Below are positions 25,202-36,446 of a stretch of DNA of 64,000 nucleotides, piece after piece. How positions within the stretch are numbered: position 1 is the first letter of the stretch; each line of letters starts with the position of its first letter. The notes under the pieces are model-generated. The model made no database searches, was not told the DNA's origin, and saw only the letters and a program-made list of their open reading frames with translations. The DNA is taken from NCBI GenBank assembly GCA_002197995.1, contig NGZR01000005.1:2170001-2234000 (forward strand). The letters run 5' to 3'. The stretch comes from Gaeumannomyces sp. JS-464. Lineage: Eukaryota > Ascomycota > Sordariomycetes > Magnaporthales > Magnaporthaceae. A program made the translations under genes and the position numbers.

Positions 25202-27289
25202 ATGGACGAGCTTCCAACCGAAATCAGCATCGTCACGCTCAACTGCTGGGGCCTCCGTTACATCTCCAAGTGGAGGACCCAGCGAATAGCCGAGATCGGG
25301 CGCCGTCTCGCCATTGCCGCGCCTGCCATCGTGGCCCTGCAGGAGGTCTGGAGCGAGACCGACTACGAGAGCATCCGCCTCGAGACTCGTGCCGTGTTGC
25401 CCTATGGCAAGCTGTTTCACGGTGGCGTCGTGGGCTCCGGCCTCGTCATCCTGTCACGCTGGCCTATAGAGGACACCAGTCTGCATCCTTTCCCCCTGAA
25501 CGGCCGCCCAACCGCCATCACGAAAGGCGACTGGTTCGCCGCGAAGGGCGTCGCCTGTGCACGCATACGCTATGGGCCGGCGCGTCACCATATCGTCGAG
25601 GTTTTCAACACCACACCCATGCCGCATATAGCGAACCCGACCACGACCACTACGCGCCTCACCGCGCCGCCCAGGCTTGGCATTTTGCCAAGCTGCTTCG
25701 CGCTGCCGCCGACCGTGGCCACCTCGTCGTCGGCCTCGGCGACCTCAACGCTCCTCCGCAGTCGCTGCCCCATCGCCTTGTTCTTTCCGAGGCCCCCGTG
25801 ATGGACGCTTGGCAGGCCGTGCACGGCGACGACGCCAGCAATGGCAACAACAACCGCCCTATCCCGACCGCTGACCACAACCTCAACGTCAACGGCGTCA
25901 CCTCGGACAGTGCTTACAACACGTGGGGCTGGAGCCGCTCCCGCCAGCGCCGCCTGGGCGCCCCGCCGCGCGTGACAGAGTCCGGCGGCAGCGGCGCGAC
26001 CAGGAAAAAGGTGCTCACGCGTAAGGCGAGCCGCCACATGAGCCTCGTCGAGGTGAGCGACCTGCGCGCCACCACCAGCAACCTTGCCATCGAGCGGCCA
26101 CGTACCGTGGCCGCTTGGGAGGAGGACCCCGGCGTTCATCCCAGCTGCCCGGACGCGAAAGCCCGTAGGATAGACTACGTCTTTGCCGGGACCGGAGACA
26201 GGGACTTGCTGGGTGGTGAGTGGGGGGTCAGGTCCGCGGCCGTCGGCATGGTCGCCCGCCACCGCGTCCTGGGCTGCTCACTCAGCGACCACTTCTCGGT
26301 CGACGTCACGCTCGAGTTCCGGCCCAGCACCCCAGCCGACGACGGGGCCGGGCCGAGGAATCGGAAGAGCATGCTGGGCGGCGGTGCCTTTGGCGCCGGC
26401 GCAGACCACGGCTTCAACTTCAGGAACAGCGAGGCGGCCCTGGCGCTCTCGGCGTCGTCGCCACTTGCCGGCCCCGCCCTCTCTCCCGAGAAAGCGGTCT
26501 CCAGGCGCGGGTCCGGCTTCTTCTCCATTGCGGGAATGAAGTCGCGCATGAGAGGCGGCGCTGCCGCCCCCTCGGTCAGCGACATGGACGACAGCCGCAC
26601 AATACGCGTCACCCAGGGCACATATCTCCAGAGCCCTGCTCCCTCCATCATCGAGTCCGTCGAGGGCGAGGGTGAGCAGCCGCCCAGGCCGTCCATCACC
26701 TCTCTAGCCAAGCGACCGCCGACCCGGAATCCTCCGCGGGCGGTCGCCTTTCTGCCAAGGCACCAGACCACGCCAGGACAGCGAGCGGGCCAACAGGGGC
26801 CGAGGACGACAACGCAGCGACGACAACCGAGGATGCCAACACGTCGGGAGGCCAACGGCAGCAGAAGCAACAAGCGGCGACGCGCGACTACGACGAGCTG
26901 CTGCAGCTGGCCGACGCCTGCTTCGAGCGCGAGGAGATCTCCATGTTCTGGCGCACCGTGCGCTTCGTCATGGGCGTCCTGCTGTGGGTCGGCTGCCTCA
27001 TAGCCGTCTGGTTCGTGCCGACCCAGAACATGCCCTACGTCTCCTTCGTCCTGGCCTTCGTCGGCAGCCTGGCTCTTTGTCTCGGCACCGTCGAGGGCCT
27101 CGTCGCCTTCCTCTTCATCCCTCTGAGCTCAGGGCCCTGAGGGAGTTCGAGTGGGAGGTGGCCAACGCTAGGGCTGCTGCCATTGCCACTGCCGCCACGT
27201 CGGCTGCTGTTGCGACGAGCAGGCTGACACAGCAGAGCTTTGCTGTGTCCTCCTTTACTACCCCTTCTGCCATCGGCAAAGCCTGGTGA
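25202..27289 (+). CDS. isc1: Inositol phosphosphingolipid phospholipase C (Isc1, neutral sphingomyelinase family)
   Basis: The N-terminus is an endonuclease/exonuclease/phosphatase fold: ISIVTLNCWGLRYISKWR, ALQEVWSETDYESIR (catalytic Glu), GSGLVILSRWPI, VGLGDLNAPP (catalytic Asp), RRIDYVFAG and LSDHFSVDVTLEF (catalytic Asp-His). This order is that of Isc1/nSMase2-type enzymes, which cleave inositol phosphosphingolipids to ceramide. Near the C-terminus lie two membrane segments (WRTVRFVMGVLLWVGCLIAV and SFVLAFVGSLALCLG), as in Isc1. A basic Ser/Arg-rich insert follows VMDAWQAVHGD. Three single-base losses break the frame: near 25611 (restored to FNTHTHAAY), between about 26745 and 26880, and near 27125 (restored to ELRALREFEWEV). 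The start follows directly after the leader, with no intron. Confidence 0.87.
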
Positions 27290-27612
27290 GCTGTCTGCTG
27301 GGAGGGACGTCTGTCAGGTCTTGTTTTTCCATGTCACTCTCTTATTTGTTCTCCTTCTGCCAATCTTTGTGGTAATGCAATTTCTGCATTTTCCCACCTT
27401 CTGTTGTATATTAAACCAATGATACCATGCGCAAGCAACCATGAGCCCCCACAACCATAGTAATGATATATTGTAATTCTGTTCAGCTTAACTCTTACCT
27501 GTTTCCTTGCCCTGATCCTGGTGACACTCCAGCCGCAACACTCCGCCACTACCATCCCACATTAAAAACACCTCCCTACGGCCAATCTGCCTCCTTTTCA
27601 CACCATTCTTGC
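27290..27612. other. Convergent 3' region between ISC1 and the NDR kinase
   Basis: AT-richer 3' UTR-like sequence. No gene is seen. Confidence 0.5.
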
Positions 27613-30600
27613 TCAAAGAAACTCCCACAGGGCTCTGCCTCTCAGTACATCTTTCCCCGGTGGTGCAGCGCCTTCATAGCAACGAATCCATCGGAACCAA
27701 TGTCCGTCGTCGCCGCCGCCGCCGCCCCCCCCCTCGGCAGCACGGGCGGCGGCAGCAGCAGCAGTCGCAGCATCCAAGGCCGCCCTCTGCGCGTCGTGCA
27801 CGCCGGCCCGTCTGCGGCGCCACGTGTAGCCCAAAAAGGCGTTGCGCTTGCGCAGCTCGAGCACCACGCCCTTGGTCACGCGGTCCCTCAGCAGCTTGTC
27901 GCGCGGCCGCTTCCTCTCCTTGCGCCCGTAGCAGCGCACGAACCCCCGGAGGCCCTCGCGCTCGTCGGGCGTCAGGCCCGGCAGCTGCTCGATGGCGTAG
28001 TCGATGTTGCGCAGGCGCAGCGAGTCGTAGGGCAGCGCCACCCATTGCCGCGCCATGCGCTGGATGCTGCTCCGGAACCCGCGCAGGTACATCGCCATCT
28101 CGGCCTCACGCGCCTGCTGCCGCGTCAGCGCCGGCAGCCGTGGCTTCTCGGCTGCCTTTCCCGTGCCGCCGCCGCCAGCAGCATCCGCAGCCCGTCCCCG
28201 TTGACACCACCATCATCAGTGGACGGCTGGGTAGATGACCAGTCGCTGACGGGCTCCTCATCGTCCTCAAAGTAGTGTGTGTCCTCTATCCCGCGGATCT
28301 GCGGCACAAACGGTGGCTCCAGCGTGTGCAGCCGCTCCTACGGCACCCCGCGGAACCACTTGTGCGCCTTGATGTCCTCGCCATCGTAGGCAAACACGAA
28401 CCTGCCAGCGAGATCCCCATGCCCGCTACCGCCGCCGTTGGCGAAGTTGACCCCAGACGATGACGCGACCGGCGGATGAGATCCGGCCGCCACGTCCTTG
28501 AACATGTAACGGCGTGAGCACAGCCGGTTCTGCTTGTCCGTGATGAGCGACATGATGAGCTGCTGGCACCGCTGCGAGACGCTGGGCTGGTGCGGGAACG
28601 CAAAGGTCTGGTGGTGGTTCAGGATGTTCTGCTTGGTCTGGTGCCGGCCGTCCTCGCTCAGGAACGGCGTGTGTCCGTACAGGCACTCGTACAGGATCAC
28701 ACCCACGCTCCACCAGTCGCACCGCCCGTCGTAGTGCTCCCCCTTGACCACTTCAGGTGCCATGTACTGGCTCGTGCCCACCACGCTCGTCGCCCACGTG
28801 CGGTTGCCGCACCGATTGCGCCAGTCCAGGAGCTTCTCCCCGGGTGACGTCGACGCCGCTACAAGCTCGTCACCGTTCTCGCCGCCAGCGTGCTGGCGTT
28901 CGTGTTTCTCCATGCCTGTCATGAGGCTCGTGGTCCACTTCATGTTCAGCCGCGCCTTAGGGCCCTCGCGCTGGTCCTGCTCGTCGCCCTCGACCTTGAT
29001 ACCCAGACGATTTACGAGGGAGTAGCGGTGGTTGTTGAAGTAGGCTGTGTCGTGCGACCAGTGCCCGTCAAAGGCGAGCCCGAAGTCGCTGATGCGCAGG
29101 TGGCCCGACGCCGAGATGAGGAAGTTGTCGGGCTTGATGTCGCGGTGGATGCAGTGCAGCGCGTGTGCGGCCTCGACGCAGAGCACCATCTCAGCTGCGT
29201 AGAAGCGCGCCACAGTCTCGTGCAGCACGTTCTCTCGGATCAGCAACCCCAGGAAGTCTCCCCAGGCATGTACTCCATCACGAGATACAGGTTCGCTGCG
29301 TCCTGGAAGGCCGCCATCAGCGGCACGATCCAGCTGGAGCCTTCGGACCTGACCAGGAAGTCCCGCTCCGCACGTAGGTGGCCTTCCTGGCAGGTCCGAA
29401 GCATGGCCGACTTGCGGATCACCTTCATGGCGTAGACCTGCTTCTGCCTCCGCCGCTGCCGTGGCTGCGCCCTGTCGTCGTCTCTAGACTTCTCTCGGAC
29501 CAGACGCACCACCCCAAAGCTTCCTTTCCCCAGTATCTTCAGCACATCATAGTCAGAACTCGCGGGGCGCCCCCCTTGAACCAGAACTGAGAGCGCGCGT
29601 GCTCCGAGTTTTGAGGACTCGCATCTCACGCAGATAGTCTGACTCATCGCGGTAGAATGACAGCCTCAGGGCATCCCCCTCGCCTGGAGCCAGCGCCTTT
29701 TCCTTGGCCGCACGGTATAGATCGCTCTCGAGGAAGCGTCTCCGCATCGACCGAGGCGTCGGCTGGCTCCAAAGATTGTGGTAGAATGTCTCGAGATAGA
29801 TCTTTGCCGCCGCTGCCCGCTCGACCGTCACAACCGTTGCCGTGGACTGGTCCAGATCCGTCTCCTGGATCGGGGTCAGATTGTTGGACTCGGGGCTGGA
29901 GCGCGTACGGGGAATCCGCCTCTTGCCCGTCGGCTTCTTGTCCCTCCTCTCCGCAATCACTGTCGACAGCGCGCTGCCATTCTTTTCTCTATCCTTGGAC
30001 TTGGCCGAGCCCGAGAACTTCGAGTCCAGCGACGTCTTGCCCGTCGAGTAGTCGTATGGCGACAAGGGTTGCGAGCTGTGTGTGCTCGACGGGGTGTTGG
30101 CTTCTGTATTTGTGCTGGTTTGTGGACCTGATACGGTTGCCGAGGTGGCTGCAGATGACGATGCCGCGATATTCGTCTTGCCTAGATACCTCATCGAGCT
30201 GTTTTCAAGTGAGGCGATCGATGGTCGAGACTTATGCTGCTGCTCCTGTGTACCACCGTCGGCTCCACGGACGACTTGAATATAGATGATGACACCTTGT
30301 TGACAAAGTCCTGACCTGCTGCTACGGCCTTTGCCACATGGCTTCGATGGGGAGGAGACGGCACCGGGCTGTGCGGGTGTTCGATCATCACCGACGTGCT
30401 CGAGGCTGCATTGCGGACCATGCCACCCAGTTAGTTTCCGTCCCGAAGTCGAGAGCGGCTGTGGCATATAAAAAGAAAGGCGAAGAGATGCTCACTCCTG
30501 TTTGTCAGAGCCCGCAGAGCCGACGTGACTTTGGACTCAGTCCTCTGGATTTTTGCTGGCGGAGAGCTGCATCCAGAGTCGCTGGGAGGCGGCGTATAGC

Positions 30601-30700
30601 AGTGATACATGGGGCTGTCGCCATCGAGATCATCACGATCGGTCAGGGGGATCCCGCCTGCGTCCCCCTTTCCCTTGTCATGGTTGTGTTCCCTCTTCAT
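27613..30700 (-). CDS. NDR/LATS-family AGC Ser/Thr kinase, interrupted by frameshifts and an in-frame TAG
   Basis: Exon 1 is 30700-30496 and exon 2 starts at 30405. The N-terminal 200 residues are Ser/Thr-rich. A region ending YLETFYHNLWSQ...YLREMRVLK resembles the MOB-binding segment of NDR kinases. The kinase domain has all landmarks: GKGSFGVVRLV, YAMKVI (Lys), IHRDIKPDNFLI, ISDFGLAF, GTSQYMAPEVV and DWWSVGVILYECL. A long insert sits between DFG and APE, as in NDR kinases. An AGC tail follows (EPPFVPQIRG), then a C-terminal extension. Single-base losses occur near 29571 and 29262 (MEYMPGGDFLG), around 30220 and near 28170. At 28338-28340 the frame itself holds TAG between FRGVP and ERLHTLEPPF, where NDR relatives usually have Trp. 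It does not look like the Cot-1/Cbk1 ortholog. The upstream activator is presumed to be a MOB protein. Confidence 0.8.
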
Positions 30701-31804
30701 GATGTAGAAGGCGGCTGTGAGGGAGTAGAACAGGGGCCTCGATATGAGCTAGAAATGCAGGTGATGGAAATGTAGCCGCGAAAAGCGTCTGGTATATGAT
30801 GTCTTGTCGATGTAAATCTGCTAGAGAACGGCAGAACAGCGATTCTGTGAACAACGAATGATGATAGACCGGAGTCTACACAAATTATGCAGCTAGAATG
30901 CACAGCGGATGGAACGGGGGATCGTAAGAATGACCAAGGCTGGGGACCTTGGTCCAGGTATCTGACCCCAACGGGGAAGGCACATCGAGACAAAAGCAGG
31001 CGCCACCCATGACTTCTTCCAGCCCTTCGGTTTGGGGTCTCAAAGTACGATGGCGGCTTCCACCGTTGGCATCCGCATCAGCGTGCATTCCTTGGCTCTC
31101 TCCGGAAACCAACTGCCTGAGGGAGGCGCCAAGGAGAACGCCATCACGGACTGCAACGGAACTCTCAGACAGTGATCCGCCAGAGAGCGCCAAAGACCCC
31201 ACAGGCACGCAAATCTAGGAAAAGGCAGAAAATAAACCAAATAGTCGATTTTGGGAATATCTGCCCGTAGAGATCGACTAGCACATACAAGTCGTAGCAT
31301 GGCCGCGATGTATGCTCGAGCTATCCCACCTCAAAAACGTACATTGACCCCGGAATTATCTAACGGCAAGGAAAATGAGAAGGCCATAGAGAACAAACGA
31401 ATCAAGGAAATGTAGGAAATGCAGACGAGTTCCCCGAATATCCACCAAGACTTTTATGACGCCAGACAAATGCAACGTTAAAAATCGTCATCCCTCATAC
31501 AGATCTGCTACCGCAGGCCGGGCTCGGCTTGGATCCTCGCAGACCGGGTGCAGGTCGGAAAAGAAACTTGCATCGTCGGGCAAGAGAACGTTGCAGGGAA
31601 AGAATTGGCCTCAAGCGTCGAACAAACCGTCCGAACAGATCGGGAGGCTGAGCTCAGTATTATCGGGTGAGCGGGGAAGCCCAAGTCCATGTCGACCTTC
31701 TTAGGAAGAGAAGTTTCTATACTCTTGTGGTCTCCCAAACAAAACCGCGCTGAAAGAAGAAGCAGGCACAATCTTGGCGGAGATCAAGAGAACAGCATGG
31801 CTGT
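30701..31804. other. Intergenic between the NDR kinase and FPR4
   Basis: Both neighbours are on the minus strand, so this is the kinase 5' flank and the FPR4 3' flank. No supported ORF is present. Confidence 0.5.
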
Positions 31805-33539
31805 TTACTTGATCTCCACAAGCTTAACGTCGAAAATGAGCGTGCTGTTTCCGGGGATGCCGGGAACACCAGAGCTGCCGTAGGCGAGCGATGGCGGGAT
31901 GGTCAGGCGGCGCTCTCCGCCGACAGCCATGCCGGCAACACCGATGTCCCAGCCCTTGATGACCTCACCCTTGCCCAGCTTGAAGGTGAACGGCGGGCCC
32001 TTCTTGTTCGCTGTGATGGCACCGCGTGTTAGAATTACATTGACGGGCAGAGCAAGGCGAGTAGGCGAGGAAGGGCTTGGATCATCACTAACCATCGAAC
32101 TGCTTGCCGTTCTGAAGCTTGCCAATGTACCTCATGCCGACCTTGTCGCCAGACTTGGCAGTCCTGCCCTGGCCAAGCTTGCGGTCGTCGATGGTGACGC
32201 CCTGGACGACCTTGACACCCAGGGTAGCCTTGCCATTGGGCTTAGCCTTCTCGGCCGAGCCAGTGGGTCCCTGCTCAAGGTTCTTTGCGAACTGGACCTT
32301 CTTGTCGCCCTTGGCGGGCGTCGTGTCCTTGGCCTTCTCCTCAGCTCCGACAGCCTCGCCCTTGTTGTTCTTGAGCTTCTTCAGTTGCTTCTTGCTCAGC
32401 TTGCCGTCGGCCTCAGCCTTGGCAGCATCCTTGGCAATGAGGTCGTCGAGGCTCTCGGCCTCGTCCTCGGCCGGGCGCTTCTTGCCCTTCTTGTTTTCCT
32501 TAGCCTTGACGAGCTTAGGAGCCTCCTCCTCGTCGGTATCGATCTCCTGGACGCGCTCGGCCTGGTCGATCTCATCGAGATCGTCGCTGGAGATGTCCTC
32601 GTCGTCTCCAAGCAGCTCGTCCATATCAGGCGGCAGGTCGTAGTCATCATCATCCTCGCTGTCCTCGTCATCCTCGTCGTCATCCGGAGGCAGGACGTAG
32701 TTGCCAGTCAGATGGACCGAGTGGGTGCCGCTCACGACGAAGTAGCACTTCTCGTGTTCGCCAATGACGATGTCAAGGGGTTGTTGGAAGTTCTGCGGAG
32801 TTTGTTAGGTCCAGATTCAGGCAGCGCGCGCAGCTCGCTCCCAGTGGTCACCGAACACGTACCCTCTCAACATCCAAAGTGCAAAGGACGTGGTCCTCCA
32901 GGTCGGCGCCAAGCTCCGAGTCGTCATCATCTGAATCATCCTCATCGGTGGCAGGCTCCTTGCCCTTCTTGGACTTGCCGTTGGCCTCGCCTTCGGCCAT
33001 CTCCTCGTCAGAGTCAGACTCGGCCTGGGCGGCGGCGATCAGCTGCTTGATGGCGGCTTCCTTGCGCGCCTTCTTAGACTTGGCGGGGTCCGAGGGGCCG
33101 CCGTTAGCCTCCTCCTCCTCTTCAGAATCATCATCTGAATCGTCCTCGTCGGCGTTGGCAAGAAGCTCCTCCAGGTACGAGTCGTCCTCATCGTAGTCGT
33201 CACCAACAGCCTCCTTGAGGATCTTCAGGGTCGATCGAGGAATGCGGGGAACCTTGCCGTCCTCGTCCGCCTCAGGCTCCTCAGTAGGATCGATGGCCGC
33301 CATGGTGATGCGGATCTGATGCGCAAGCAGGTCAGCAGCTGGAAAACGTGCGAGTCGCGAGATGCCAGCTCAGATCGCCCCCAGGTGCCCCAGCGGCTAC
33401 CTTTTGGGCGAATTGATAGGCGGTCGACGCATGAAGGACAAAAACCAACCGTCGCAGGGAAGTCGCCGGCCGCAGCGACGACGATCTCGCCGGGCGGGAC
33501 CTTCAGGCCGTAGAGGGCGGCGGGGAGAAGAGGTGACAT
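31805..33539 (-). CDS. fpr4: Nuclear FKBP-type peptidyl-prolyl isomerase (Fpr3/Fpr4 type)
   Basis: Four exons (33539-33450, 33315-32863, 32792-32093, 32010-31805) join in phase with no frameshift. The protein opens with a nucleoplasmin-like domain ([68 protein letters not shown]). A long acidic/basic region with alternating Asp/Glu and Lys tracts follows. The C-terminus is an FKBP fold ([68 protein letters not shown]). These are Fpr3/4 traits: proline isomerases of the nucleolus and nucleus that act as histone chaperones. The catalytic-site aromatic residues are present. A pyrimidine/AT-rich leader lies upstream. Confidence 0.93.
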
Positions 33540-34641
33540 CGTTGCGGTTATGTCGTCGGTCGCAAAATGGAATAAGGATGATAGACGTGCGCTTCTGTGA
33601 CGAGCCTTGCAGAGGATACAGGGGAACAGATGGTGAGGTCGTTTCGAATCTCTCCGCAAAATTTGCGCGAGTGGTTCGAAAACTAAAAATTGTGAGCGCA
33701 GGATCGTACTTTTTGAAAAGATTGCAGAGGCGGAAATTTTGATGGATGGAAGCTCTCTCGTCAAGATTTTTTTTTTCCCGCTACCCAGGCAAAAGTTGGG
33801 GTCGCACCCCACCGATAACGCCTTATCCCAGCTACCCAGGCAACCTGCGGGAACAATTACGGGTCTGGCCAGTGGAGACGATGCAGGTCACTGCAGCTTT
33901 GCAGCTTGAGTTCTCCATCGAGTCGGCCGAGGCTCAAAGTTGTCCACCACCTTTGCGCCATCGAGGCAGGGGTGCTGCGGCTCTCTGTCCTCGACGCGTG
34001 TGCCGTTTGCCTGCATCATCAAGCCTACTGCACGACATGGTGGTGAGAGAGGAGAACGAATAGACACGTACCCATGTACGTAGGTAGGTAGGTATATAAT
34101 TACTCCAGCTCGTAGTACACCTAACGATCAACAGTCTGTCGCTGTGCCGAACTCGCCCAAATATGAGTGAAAGCATAGCTTCCTCTGGCTGAACAGACTT
34201 GCTATCGACACGCCCTCAGCATCGAGAGCAGCCGAGGCAGTCGTGCCGATTAACCTAAACAGCCACGATTCTCACTTTGTCTGTAGACATCTCCGCCGCA
34301 GAGCACTCAAGGTAGGTGCCTGGCTGGACACTCATTTCATTGATAGCTTGACGATGAACTTCTAGGAGCGGGTAAGAATAGCATCATCCGTGCCAACCCA
34401 TGCCACCACACAACATATATACTACGCCGAAAAACGAATTTGCCCCGCCAAAAGCCTCCGGTCGGGCAAGATGGCCGAGTTGACTGTTGGCTACCTAAGC
34501 TTGTGGTAAGGATTTCTTTGGTAGAGCATCCTGAATATCCGAGGGGGGGAAGAGGAAATAAAAATAAAAATGGAAACAGTCGTGACAAAAAGCGCAATTG
34601 TAAACACCCCGTATATTGGCGTGCAAACAAGTGCAAAAGAT
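33540..34641. other. Intergenic between FPR4 and the tRNA gene
   Basis: FPR4 promoter side and the 3' flank of the tRNA gene. It includes a short GTAG tandem run (about 34079-34092). No coding frame is supported. Confidence 0.5.
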
Positions 34642-34736
34642 TGATCAGAGTGGGACTCGAACCCACGCGGATTGCTCCATAGGAAGACTGTGAAAGCACC
34701 TTAATCCTACGCCATAACCAACTCGGCCATCTGACC
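34642..34736 (-). tRNA. tRNA-Leu(AAG) with a 13-14 nt intron
   Basis: On the minus strand the sequence folds as a tRNA. The acceptor arm pairs GGTCAGA with TCTGATC, with A as discriminator. The D arm is GCC...GGC, the anticodon stem TAGGA pairs with TCCTA, and the T arm is GTGGG-TTCGAGT-CCCAC. The anticodon loop reads TTAAGG before an insertion (tgctttcacagtc) at the canonical 37/38 site. This gives anticodon AAG at 34702-34700 and identity Leu. The long variable arm (GGAGCAATCC) agrees with a class II tRNA. CCA is not encoded. The exact intron ends may shift by one base. Confidence 0.92.
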
Positions 34737-35190
34737 TTGACACTTTTGTCACCTGGGAGGGCTTGAAGTACAGTCCTCAGGTGATTTTTTTTTTTTCTGC
34801 CGTGTGTGTGCAAATTGTGTGCGTTACCTGATCTTGGTGCGGGGGGTTTTGCCTTGCTTGTCTCGCGTAATTGTGGATCTGCCATCAGGTTTTTCAGTTC
34901 ACCTTCTCCTGGCTTGCTAGGGCATGGATGATGATGCCAGGATACAACGACCATCTGATCTCAGGCACCAACTACTGCAGCTTCGCGATGCACAAACGTC
35001 CAGCAGTTCGAAGTCGGTTAGTTATAATTTTATAAGCAGGCTTTGAAGCTTAATGCTTACGTTTGATAAGTATAAATATATATATATTAAAAACGAAGCG
35101 TGGTATAGTTATACGTATATGTATGTGCGTGCTGAGTCAATATCCATTTGAAGCATTCGACCCGCCTAGCCTGAAAAAATCGGCAAAAAA
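34737..35190. other. AT-rich stretch between tRNA-Leu and the 5S fragment
   Basis: From about 35015 to 35125 the base composition drops to very AT-rich with TATATATA, unlike the surrounding DNA. This is consistent with a mutated old repeat. No ORF is supported. Confidence 0.45.
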
Positions 35191-35250
35191 ACATACAACA
35201 CCGAGGATTCCCCAGTGGTCACCCACCTGAGTGCTAGTTCGGCCCTCGCA
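35191..35250 (-). pseudogene. Truncated 5S rRNA (3' half)
   Basis: On the minus strand the sequence reads CAGGTGGGTGACCACTGGGG, then AATCCTCGGTGTTGTATGT, followed directly by a T run. This is the characteristic 3' half of fungal 5S rRNA with its Pol III terminator. The 5' half is absent: upstream of GGGCCGAACTAGCA the sequence is unrelated. It is therefore a dispersed 5S pseudogene or a 5S-derived element remnant. Ascomycetes such as Neurospora have scattered 5S genes and pseudogenes. Confidence 0.75.
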
Positions 35251-35758
35251 TGTTTTGGTTTGCAGAGTATCAGGAGAAAATGGGATCACAGGCGTTCAAA
35301 AAAGGACGCTTTGTGTTCCAAAAACGGACGCCTTTGATCTCATTTTCTCCCAGCCTCACCGTCCGACGAAGTATCAATGCCGCTACCCTGCACACACTAT
35401 TGGGTATTAGCCAATGCAAAGCCCTGCTCACGCCCCTGCCCAATAGCACAATCCAGATGCGCGGATCGCACGGGCATTTGTTCGTATTTTCACCTAATTA
35501 ACGCGCATCCCCTTGTCGCGGACTCGACCACCTTGCAAGTCCGAAAACGAAAATATGAATATGACAGGCAGCAGTCTGCGGCCTGCTGCCAACCGCTTTC
35601 CCCGCTACATAGACAGGGCAGAGGGTGCCCAAGTCCCAAGTGGGTCTCCGCATGGATTCTGGGTGGTGTGGAAGGGCGGTGCTTCATGGAGGGCTGCGGG
35701 AAGCTCACATTGGTTGGGGCCGCTGGACCACTCCTCACCGTGACCCAAGGGAGGGGCT
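35251..35758. other. Probable repeat debris between the 5S fragment and the gypsy fragment
   Basis: No intact frame is seen. Short duplicated words (ggacgc with nearby a-runs at about 35283-35335) hint at transposon remnants. I could not identify a family. Confidence 0.35.
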
Positions 35759-36446
35759 GACTTCATTCTGGAAGGGGCTGTTTGACGAGCTGGACACGAG
35801 GCTCAGGTTCTCGACGCCATACCACCCGCAGACAGACGGCCAGTCAGAAAGGACGAACCAGCAGGTAGAGATCGCGTTGCGCTACCTGCTAGCCCTATGG
35901 CCCAAAGCACAATGGCCCGATGCCCTACCGGCTATCCAGCACCGCATAAACAACACCAAGGCAGCGGGCGCGGGCAGAGCCCCGAATGAGGTGGTATACG
36001 GAGTGAAGCCATACGGCCCGGTCGACCTGCTGAGGGAAGACAGAAAGACGCTGGACCTAGAGGAACTCAGGGGACAGTACGCGAGAGAGGCGATCGAGGC
36101 AACCGACTGGGCAGCTGCAAAGGCCAAACTCAGGTACGACGAGACACACGAACAAGCCGAGTACACCGTAGGCGACAAGGTGTACCTCCGCCTGCACAAG
36201 GGATATAATCTGCCTGGGAAACCTGATAGGAAGTTCTCTCCACAGAAAGCCAGACAATTCACGATACTCGAGCGAATCCATGACCTGGCATACAAGCTGG
36301 ACTTCCCGGCAGCTTGGAAAGTCCACCTGGCGGTGTCAGTGCTTCAGCTGGCGCCAGCTCCCCAGAGACTGGTTCGACAGAACACCACAACCCCGGACGA
36401 GTGCAAGTTGAAGGGGATGACGACGAGTGGCAGTCCTACGAGCTGA
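35759..36446 (+). mobile_element. Ty3/gypsy retrotransposon remnant (integrase C-terminal part)
   Basis: A frame of about 220 residues reads as the end of a gypsy-type integrase. FWKGLFDELDTRLRFSTPYH precedes the catalytic Glu in HPQTDGQSERTN. Then come the helix region (QVEIALRYLL, ALPAIQHRINN, APNEVVYGVKPYGP) and the C-terminal GPY/F-like fold (VGDKVYLRLHKGYNLPG, KFSPQKARQFTILERIHDLAYKLDFP, KVHLAVSVLQLAPAP). Everything upstream (Gag, protease, RT, RNase H and the first two integrase acids) is missing, so the copy is 5' truncated and dead. DEWQSYELSDI at the end resembles the start of a chromodomain, which then decays. Confidence 0.85.
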
